Assembly: GCA_023653055.1 (NCBI GenBank)
Contig: JAMNXR010000013.1
Location: 1 to 64,000 of the forward strand
DNA: 64,000 nt
Origin: Burkholderiaceae bacterium
GTDB taxonomy: Bacteria > Pseudomonadota > Gammaproteobacteria > Burkholderiales > Burkholderiaceae_B
Reading direction: 5' to 3'
In this document: positions 56,217-64,000 of the stretch, in pieces
Position numbering within the stretch: position 1 is the stretch's first letter
Layout: each line of letters starts with the position of its first letter
Program-made: the position numbers and the translations under genes
The notes under the pieces: generated by a model
The model's input: only the letters and a program-made list of their open reading frames with translations
What the model was told of the DNA's origin: nothing
Databases searched by the model: none

Positions 56217-57415
56217 GCTGAATCTCCTAGGCGATATAAAGGGTGCTGGTCTGATGGAAAAGGCATCGAAAAGAATTTTTTAACCCATTGCTCGTCAGCC
56301 TGTGCAAGCGTGGGTGGATTCCATTTAGGTTGTTTATCTTTGTCAATGAGTAAGGCACGAATGCCTTCGGCGAAGTCTCCATGGGCTGCGGCCATGAGTC
56401 CAGCCAGCCACTCAACACGGTAGACCTCTGCCAAGGACAGCAGCTTGTTATGCGCAAGTAGCGCAAACGTTAAGCGCGCCGAACCTGGCGCTCCATGTGA
56501 AAGCGTTTTGGCGGCTCGCTGGAGCCAGGGGTCTTGATGGTCGGCAAGTTTTAAAATACCGTTTACGATGCGCTCTAGATCTTCACCCACGCACAATTGA
56601 CGTATCAACGAAAAATGTTCTTGCAAAGGTTTATTAGCAGGATCGGGTGGGCTCTGAAGGCTTGAAAGCATGAGGTGAAGCTGATCATGATTATGTGCCA
56701 AGTCTTTGCGGGCAACGTCAGTGAAGGCTGTCGTAGAGGATTCGGACACATTTTTCCAAGATTGTGTCGTCAAGGCCTCTAAGAGATGTGTCCATGTATC
56801 CCGACGAAGATGGTAGTCCGCCATGCCGGCAAAAAGTGCGTCATTTGCACCAAGTTGTGCGCCCGTTAGGCCAAGAAACAGGCCTGCATTGCCAGGCAGA
56901 CGATTCAGAAGCCACGTGCCCCCTACATCAGGAAACAGGCCGATTGAGATTTCAGGCATGGCCATGCGGGTCGTCTCAGTCACCACGCGGTGGCTTGCCC
57001 CCATCATGAGACCCATCCCCCCGCCCATCACAATCCCGTCGCCCCAGACCATAAGGGGTTTTGGGTAGGTATGAATGCGATAGTCCAACGCATATTCTTC
57101 AGCGAAAAACGTTGCGGCATAGGTGTTATTGATAGGCAGGCCTGATGCATTTTCTGTCATGCTGTGATGAAGTGCGTGTAAATCGCCGCCTGCGCAAAAT
57201 GCTTTGCCTCCTGCGCCCCTAAGAATCACAACGGCAATCGACGCATCTTGCGCCCACTGATTCAGCCGATCACTTAACAGCCGAGTCATCGCTAAGGAGA
57301 GTCCATTAAGTGTTTGGGGGGCATTGAGTTGGGCAACCCCAATCTTGCTTTGACCGACACACGTCAATTCTTCAAATATCACGAGGTCAGTCGCATTTTC
57401 TAGCGCTGCGTTCAT
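56213..57415 (-). CDS. 3-hydroxyisobutyryl-CoA hydrolase
   Basis: 400 aa crotonase-fold thioesterase that releases 3-hydroxyisobutyrate from its CoA ester, the step before MmsB. The subgroup marks are FCAGGDLHALHHS, GDGIVMGGGMGLMMGASHRV and MPEISIGLFPDVGGTWLLNR. The size and the C-terminal ~150-residue helical part distinguish it from enoyl-CoA hydratases. It overlaps the acyl-CoA dehydrogenase gene by ATGA on one side and mmsB by four bases on the other. Confidence 0.94.
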   Translation of the reverse strand: MNAALENATDLVIFEELTCVGQSKIGVAQLNAPQTLNGLSLAMTRLLSDRLNQWAQDASIAVVILRGAGGKAFCAGGDLHALHHSMTENASGLPINNTYAATFFAEEYALDYRIHTYPKPLMVWGDGIVMGGGMGLMMGASHRVVTETTRMAMPEISIGLFPDVGGTWLLNRLPGNAGLFLGLTGAQLGANDALFAGMADYHLRRDTWTHLLEALTTQSWKNVSESSTTAFTDVARKDLAHNHDQLHLMLSSLQSPPDPANKPLQEHFSLIRQLCVGEDLERIVNGILKLADHQDPWLQRAAKTLSHGAPGSARLTFALLAHNKLLSLAEVYRVEWLAGLMAAAHGDFAEGIRALLIDKDKQPKWNPPTLAQADEQWVKKFFSMPFPSDQHPLYRLGDSA

Positions 57416-58566
57416 TTCAAATCTCCATCTTTCTCTAATACATGACGCGCAATGATGACACGCATAATTTCATTCGTCCCTTCTAAGATTTGGTGCACAC
57501 GGGTATCACGCACGAGTCGCTCAAGCGGGTAGTCCTTCAGGTATCCATAGCCACCCAGCAACTGTTGCGCGTCTAGACAAACAGTAAAGCCGGCATCGGT
57601 AGCAAAACGTTTTGCCATCGCACAGTACGTGGACGCATCCGCAGCGCCCGAATCAAGTTTGCAGGCGGCCAGTCGAACCATTTGCCGAGCGGCTACTGTA
57701 TGCGTCACCATATCGGCAAACTTAAACTGCAATGCCTGAAAGCTTGTCAGGGTTTGATTAAATTGCTTTCGCCCTTGCATATAGGTTTTCGCCGTATCAA
57801 TCGCACCTTGTGCTGCACCCACTGAGCAGCTTGCAATATTGATGCGTCCGCCGTCCAACCCTCGCATGGCAATTTTGAAACCCTCACCTTCTTGACCGAG
57901 TAAATACTCGAGGGGTACTTCCACTTGATCAAAGGTGATTGCGCGCGTGCTTTGACTATTCCACCCCATTTTGCGCTCTTTACGGCCGTATGTAATGCCT
58001 GGAGTGTTGGCTGGAACAGCAAAGGCTGAAATGCCACTAGCTCCTGCGGCACCAGTGCGCGCCATGACAATTAAGAGATCTGTCTCACCCGCACCCGAGA
58101 TAAACGCTTTGGCTCCATTCAGAACATAGCAGTCATTCTTCAGCTCAGCAGAAGTACGGAGTGATGCGGCATCTGAGCCGGCGTCTGGTTCGGTCAAGCA
58201 GTAGGAGGCAAGTTTTTCACCCGTCGCTAAAAAAGGCCCCCAGTCCTTGCGTAAACGCGCACTGCCCCACAATCCGACCATCCACGTGGCCATGTTGTGT
58301 ATCGTCAGAAAAGCGGTGGTCGAGGGATCAATCGCAGCCATTTCTTCAAATACAAGGCTGGCATCTAGACGTGAGAGTCCGAGTCCGCCAATCTCCGTTG
58401 ACGCATACAGGCTGCATAAGCCTAGCGTGCCTGCTTCGCGCAGCGCATCGCGGGGAAAAATTTCCTCTTGGTCCCATTGGGCCGCATGCGGAGCAAATAC
58501 CCCATATGCAAAGTCTTTGGCCAACTGCACAAAGGCTTTTTGCTCTTCGTTGAGTTCTATATCCAT
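57412..58566 (-). CDS. Acyl-CoA dehydrogenase, isobutyryl-CoA type
   Basis: 384 aa flavoprotein. It holds SYCLTEPDAGSDAASLRTS, the FAD/substrate loop KMGWNSQSTRAITFDQVEVP, and the C-terminal QLLGGYGYLKDYPLERLVRD plus EGTNEIMRVIIARH. Context with 3-hydroxyisobutyryl-CoA hydrolase and MmsB points to isobutyryl-CoA as substrate in valine breakdown; sequence alone would not settle chain specificity. The enoyl hydratase of the pathway is not in this operon, though a crotonase lies at 44751. It has a strong AGAGGAGAT ribosome site. Confidence 0.93.
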   Translation of the reverse strand: MDIELNEEQKAFVQLAKDFAYGVFAPHAAQWDQEEIFPRDALREAGTLGLCSLYASTEIGGLGLSRLDASLVFEEMAAIDPSTTAFLTIHNMATWMVGLWGSARLRKDWGPFLATGEKLASYCLTEPDAGSDAASLRTSAELKNDCYVLNGAKAFISGAGETDLLIVMARTGAAGASGISAFAVPANTPGITYGRKERKMGWNSQSTRAITFDQVEVPLEYLLGQEGEGFKIAMRGLDGGRINIASCSVGAAQGAIDTAKTYMQGRKQFNQTLTSFQALQFKFADMVTHTVAARQMVRLAACKLDSGAADASTYCAMAKRFATDAGFTVCLDAQQLLGGYGYLKDYPLERLVRDTRVHQILEGTNEIMRVIIARHVLEKDGDLK

Positions 58567-58613
58567 TGCTATCTCCTCTTGTCAGTCGGGGTGTTTCCCT
58601 CTGTGATTGACAC

Positions 58614-58976
58614 TCAAGACTGTGTCAGATCATTGACTGGCATTTTCTTTTTGATATTTCTGGTTTTTTCGCGATGAGCTGCACGCCGTCTTCTGGCGAT
58701 TTTTGGATCAACACGTAAGGGGGCGTAAATTTCGACCCGGTCATGATCTTGAAGGGGTTGATGACTGGGGTAATGCTTTCCAAAAATTCCCACGGAAATT
58801 GACGCTAAAGGATTGGCTGGGAAGTCAGTGAGATAGCCAGCCGCAACGATGGCTTGCGCGATCGTGGTGCCTACAGGCATTGAGAGCTGACGTTGCCATA
58901 ATTGCCCATCCGTTGCGGCCGCCACGGTAATACAGATCGTTTCGTCTGGTTGAGGGGGGGTATTCACGTCATTCAT
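58614..58976 (-). CDS. rnfH: RnfH-family ubiquitin-like protein
   Basis: 120 aa from the ATG at 58976, which overlaps the ratA stop (ATGA); four codons more are possible upstream. The beta-grasp core shows ICITVAAATDGQLWQRQL, VGTTIAQAIVAAGYL and ISVGIFGKHYPSHQPLQDHD, then YAPLRVDPKIARRRRAAH, the family's C-terminal mark. Function is unknown despite the name. The ratA-rnfH pair is standard in beta- and gammaproteobacteria. Confidence 0.93.
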   Translation of the reverse strand: MNDVNTPPQPDETICITVAAATDGQLWQRQLSMPVGTTIAQAIVAAGYLTDFPANPLASISVGIFGKHYPSHQPLQDHDRVEIYAPLRVDPKIARRRRAAHREKTRNIKKKMPVNDLTQS

Positions 58977-59407
58977 TCGCCATAGCAAACGAGCGCACGC
59001 TGTGTAAAGGAGTCAATAAAACTCGTGGCAATACGATTGAAAATCGGACCAACCAATCTTTCAAGTGCGCGATTTGAAAACTCATAATTCAATGTAAACA
59101 GTACCTTACAGGCATCTTCTGATAATGATATGAACTCCCACTTGCCTGTCAATTCGGAGAATGGACCATCGACAAGTTGTAAAACGATACTGTTTGGATA
59201 CTGATGAATATTACGCGTCGTAAAGGTTTGCTTGATGCCTGCGAGGGAAATAGTGATAGAAGCTTGCATGCCCTGCGCGTCGCGTGCAGACACCGTGGCA
59301 CCGCCACACCAAGGCATAAATTGGGGATATTTCTCCACATCTGCAACAAGGTCAAACATTTGGCTGGCACTGTGCGGCACAAGAACAGAACGCTCTACGG
59401 AATGCAT
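58973..59407 (-). CDS. ratA: RatA-family START/coenzyme Q-binding protein
   Basis: 144 aa. The START-like fold begins MHSVERSVLVPHSASQMFDLV and holds VEKYPQFMPWCGGATV, TRNIHQYPNSIVLQLVDGPF and the C-terminal LVGPIFNRIATSFIDSF. Members bind ubiquinone (Coq10-like) or, in E. coli, were described as inhibiting ribosome subunit joining. It is coupled to rnfH. The smpB gene that often stands divergent to it is not present; instead a transglycosylase gene lies beyond. Confidence 0.93.
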   Translation of the reverse strand: MHSVERSVLVPHSASQMFDLVADVEKYPQFMPWCGGATVSARDAQGMQASITISLAGIKQTFTTRNIHQYPNSIVLQLVDGPFSELTGKWEFISLSEDACKVLFTLNYEFSNRALERLVGPIFNRIATSFIDSFTQRALVCYGE

Positions 59408-59481
59408 TGTTAATCACTATTAGCTAAAATGATGTGATTTTACCGTTAGACGTTAATCTTAGGGAGCGTCTGTCAGCCTGA

Positions 59482-59512
59482 ATAAGGCTGAACCACATAA
59501 GGCTGGAACCAC
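59482..59512 (+). repeat. Tandem duplication abutting the transglycosylase start codon
   Basis: ATAAGGCTGAACCAC (59482-59496) is followed directly by ATAAGGCTGGAACCAC (59497-59512), identical but for one inserted G. The ATG begins at 59513. The copies place two weak AAGG sites in the leader and may affect initiation. Confidence 0.7.
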
Positions 59513-60673
59513 ATGAATCGTTTCATGTTTTTGCGTACAGCGTGCGTAAATACGAACAAGGCCTTTTTATCCGCTGTTTATTGTTTTTTTATCATCCTCT
59601 CAGGATGTGCATATATCGGTCAGTCCGCAGCGGATGATTTAGAAGCCAAACAATTGACCACCTCTCAGGCCCAGTCTGTCAGTATCTGGACGGCTATGCG
59701 AGACAGCTTTGCCTTAGAGCCCCTCAATACCCCTATTGTTGCGCGTCAAATTCAGTCCTATTCGGCGAGTGGAACACATCTGCAGCAATCTCTCACGCTT
59801 TCAAGGCCTTACCTATTCTTTGTATTAGAGGAGGTCAAAAAACGCAACATGCCTGCAGAGTTGGCTTTGCTCCCTTTTTTGGAAAGCAGTTTCAACGTGC
59901 GCAGGGGTAAGGGCCTCAATCCAGCAGGTTTGTGGGGCTTAATGCCTGTAGCGGCCCGACACCTCAATTTAGAGAATACGCCATTTAAAGATGAACGCCG
60001 CGACATCGTACGCTCTACGGAAGCTGCGCTGGATCTCATGCAAGAATTCTACGCAAAATACGGAGACTGGCATTTGGCACTTGCGGCCTACAACTGGGGA
60101 CCGGGTAATGTGTCTAAAGCGATCGAGAACAATAAACGCAGAAAGCTTCCTACAGACTATCTCAGTCTAAATATGCCTGCAGAAACGTTTGTATTTGTTC
60201 CTAAACTGCAGGCATTGCGTCAAATCATTGAGAACCCTTCAAAGTTTAATGTCTCCTTGCCAGAGATTCCCAATACCGCATACTTTACGAAAATTGAAGT
60301 CACACGCGCCATTGATATTGCTGTTGTTTTAAAACTCGCAGATATCTCGATTGATGAGTTTATTGATTTAAACCCCTCATTTGCAAAGACCCTCATCCCC
60401 GCAGGAAAAAATCAACTTCTTTTATTACCCGTCAACAAAGTAGCGTATTTTGAAAATCAATACCGTCAATACACCCAGCCACTTTCACAATGGCGATCGG
60501 TTATTGTTGATCAGCCACAAACGCTGGATGTATTAGCAAAAAAATGGGGTGTTGATACCAACAGAACGCGTCAGATGAATAACTTACGCATGGGAATAAG
60601 CTTGCAAGCGGGTGCAATGATTGTTATTCCCAGGCCAAGCTTGGTCAGCGACGCTTCTAGCGCACCGGAATAA
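59513..60673 (+). CDS. MltD-like lytic murein transglycosylase lipoprotein
   Basis: 386 aa. The lipobox ILSGC gives an N-terminal lipid anchor. The SLT domain (~90-230) has LALLPFLESSFNVRRGKG with the catalytic Glu of ESSF, PAGLWGLMPVAARHL and LALAAYNWGPGNVSKAI. A single C-terminal LysM-like module (DVLAKKWGVDTNRTRQMNNL ending IVIPRP) is shorter than in E. coli MltD, which has two. It cleaves glycan strands in the periplasm. It overlaps the convergent SGNH hydrolase gene by 17 bases. Confidence 0.92.
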   Translation: MNRFMFLRTACVNTNKAFLSAVYCFFIILSGCAYIGQSAADDLEAKQLTTSQAQSVSIWTAMRDSFALEPLNTPIVARQIQSYSASGTHLQQSLTLSRPYLFFVLEEVKKRNMPAELALLPFLESSFNVRRGKGLNPAGLWGLMPVAARHLNLENTPFKDERRDIVRSTEAALDLMQEFYAKYGDWHLALAAYNWGPGNVSKAIENNKRRKLPTDYLSLNMPAETFVFVPKLQALRQIIENPSKFNVSLPEIPNTAYFTKIEVTRAIDIAVVLKLADISIDEFIDLNPSFAKTLIPAGKNQLLLLPVNKVAYFENQYRQYTQPLSQWRSVIVDQPQTLDVLAKKWGVDTNRTRQMNNLRMGISLQAGAMIVIPRPSLVSDASSAPE

Positions 60674-62117
60674 GTGAGAGCGTGTGCGGTGTCGCACGCA
60701 TTTGTAGTGCCCGTTCGGTGATTGCACGACTTGCCGAGTCAATCCAACTGTCGGTAAAGTTTGTGTAGGTTGAAAGACGAACCGTACCAAAGTTTGGTAG
60801 ATCTCTCACTCTGTCGGGTCTCATGAGCATGCGCAACTGATCTTTTTGATAGAGCATGTCAAACAGACATTCAAAGTCGTTTAAAAATGCATACTGATCT
60901 TTGAGTGTGCAGGCCTCAAGTTCGCGCTTCGCGACAACTGAAAGCGTTTTTCGATTCGCATCAGACGGCATGATATCAACCCCTTTTGCAAGTTGACTAC
61001 CTGTATAACGGCCTACCTCAACGCCATCGATCTGCACTGCGTAGCGTGCACTTTGATCGAGCCCTTGAATACGCCAGGTCAAGCTTCTAAGCGCTTCAAG
61101 TGATTTATTGCCCAGTAATTTGCTTAATTCGGCGTTGTAGAGCATGGGCACAGGTGGCAACGCACTTGCAACATTGATACTTACACCTGAAATGCGTTCC
61201 ATCGTGTTACGTGATTTTTGAATTTTTTTGGCGTCAGCACCTGCTTGGCGAAACTCTGTCTCCAACACGGATTGACGCAGCGTACTGTCGATCACACTCG
61301 GCTCGAGATCTGCACCAATCTGACGCAAAAACTCTGCGGCCATCACGGCATGGCCTGCAGCACTAGGATGAATTCGGTCAGGAATCAATTTGAAATCAGG
61401 TTTGGCTGCCGCAGCATTTAAAGCCTGTTTCATCTGATCATGCCATTGCACTTTAATGACATCTGATTTCACATTATGGTTGCGCATTTCGGCGACCAGA
61501 CGATCAAGTTGTTTTTGACGATCCCAGAGTTTGGCTTGTGCAGGAATACCTGCAGTGTGCGTAGGCGTGGGTTCGACCCAAATGATGCGCTGAACACCCC
61601 CCTGTCTGAGTTGGTCAATGATGGCATCCGTATTTTTAATCAATGCGGCATGTGGACTACTTGCTGGATATCCGGCATCGTTCATACCAAAGTTCACGAC
61701 CACGACGGAGGGTCGTTGCGATAAAACGTCTGCGTCAAGTCGATTTAAGCCGTTGAGTGCAGAGTGACCACCGATCCCTGCATTGATAAAGGTGAGGTTG
61801 AGATCAGGTCGTCTCAGGAGAAAAAATGCCTCAACATAGCGGCCATAGGTGTGCGCGGCGGTAATGCTGTCCCCTAACCAAACGATTCGGTCGCCAGGTA
61901 CCAATAGCAGTCCGGTAGTCGGACGTGGTCCGGTGGGAAGTTTAGGCGATTGGGTGTGTTGGTCTGCATTGGTCGACAATGCCGTCGCATTGGATGAGGG
62001 GCGATCCGTTTGTGCACAGGAGGCCATCGTAAAACTAAGACTTGAGAGCAGACAGACGAGAACGGCTCTCCCGCGCTGTGTGACATTGACAGCGACTGCA
62101 GGCATTGACGGGGACAT
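60657..62117 (-). CDS. Exported SGNH/GDSL hydrolase
   Basis: 486 aa from the ATG at 62117, behind CAGGAGAATG; an upstream in-frame start would place the signal far inside. A lipobox-like TMASC (~43) follows a hydrophobic stretch. The SGNH blocks are IVWLGDSITAAHTYGRY (Ser), NAGIGGHSAL (Gly), VVVNFGMNDAGYP (Asn) and IPDRIHPSAAGHAVMA (Asp/His). Members deacetylate or acyl-transfer on carbohydrates. It lies 49 bases after the DHHW-family gene and probably works with it on a surface polymer. Confidence 0.88.
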   Translation of the reverse strand: MSPSMPAVAVNVTQRGRAVLVCLLSSLSFTMASCAQTDRPSSNATALSTNADQHTQSPKLPTGPRPTTGLLLVPGDRIVWLGDSITAAHTYGRYVEAFFLLRRPDLNLTFINAGIGGHSALNGLNRLDADVLSQRPSVVVVNFGMNDAGYPASSPHAALIKNTDAIIDQLRQGGVQRIIWVEPTPTHTAGIPAQAKLWDRQKQLDRLVAEMRNHNVKSDVIKVQWHDQMKQALNAAAAKPDFKLIPDRIHPSAAGHAVMAAEFLRQIGADLEPSVIDSTLRQSVLETEFRQAGADAKKIQKSRNTMERISGVSINVASALPPVPMLYNAELSKLLGNKSLEALRSLTWRIQGLDQSARYAVQIDGVEVGRYTGSQLAKGVDIMPSDANRKTLSVVAKRELEACTLKDQYAFLNDFECLFDMLYQKDQLRMLMRPDRVRDLPNFGTVRLSTYTNFTDSWIDSASRAITERALQMRATPHTLSLIPVR

Positions 62118-62166
62118 AACATTCTCCTGATAAATCGAGACAAATGTGTTGAGTAGCAGACTAAAC

Positions 62167-64000
<1,834 letters not shown>

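Overview
The window looks like a chromosomal segment of a betaproteobacterium of the order Burkholderiales, most likely an Alcaligenaceae relative. The pointers are the gene order yebC-purD-hemF-nadD-rsfS-rlmH-maf, a Bug/TctC-type tripartite tricarboxylate receptor, a betaproteobacterial-type H-NS, ratA-rnfH, and glcD-glcE-glcF next to a second FAD dehydrogenase. Base composition is near balanced by eye and is not visibly different in any block. No insertion sequence, integrase, prophage, tRNA or CRISPR array was seen, and coding density is high; no gap between genes exceeds about 230 bases.

Layout. 1-150: 3' part of a 5S rRNA and its terminator. 149-5353 (minus): housekeeping run maf, rlmH, rsfS, nadD, hemF, purD, yebC. 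5477-12849: quinone oxidoreductase, fbp, pepN, a TauD-type dioxygenase with a Bug receptor, and hns. 13080-16549: nitrilase-family hydrolase, tldD, DAHP synthase. 16576-21895: D-lactate/glycolate dehydrogenase block. 21959-24949 (minus): small secreted protein, threonine aldolase, small unknown protein, PuuE-like deacetylase. 25138-41708 (plus): an 11-gene, almost gapless accessory operon. 41745-50537: tartrate/malate dehydrogenase, HpaI-like aldolase, ketopantoate reductase, enoyl-CoA hydratase, DoxX, oxidative-stress and light-repair genes, and small secreted proteins. 50622-55278: tatD, holB, tmk, mltG and the divergent ygfZ. 55326-58566 (minus): valine catabolism genes. 58614-64000: rnfH, ratA, an MltD-like transglycosylase, and two SGNH/DHHW-family polymer-modification proteins, the last cut by the window end.

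The most interesting part is 25138-41708. It encodes SrfA-like, SrfB-like (actin/Hsp70-fold ATPase motifs) and SrfC-like (P-loop GTPase) proteins. Next come a bitopic protein of unknown function, a periplasmic SH3-like plus vWA protein resembling the periplasmic part of the T6SS kinase PpkA, a TagT/TagS-like ABC pair, a TagR-like formylglycine-enzyme-fold protein, a TagQ-like lipoprotein, a second coiled-coil lipoprotein, and a membrane-anchored vWA protein. No kinase, phosphatase, FHA protein or T6SS core gene is present. The first and last genes share a cytoplasmic N-terminal domain followed by a membrane segment and a Pro-rich periplasmic arm. I infer an envelope-spanning machine: an ATPase and a GTPase in the cytoplasm, three single-pass connectors, an ABC mechanotransducer in the inner membrane, and vWA/SUMF1/lipoprotein parts in the periplasm and outer membrane. 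Its function cannot be read from sequence.

Other genes form coherent pathways. The glc block oxidises D-2-hydroxyacids. The mmsB/hydrolase/acyl-CoA dehydrogenase trio runs the isobutyryl-CoA to methylmalonate-semialdehyde part of valine breakdown. holB-tmk-mltG-tatD is the common replication/nucleotide/cell-wall cluster.
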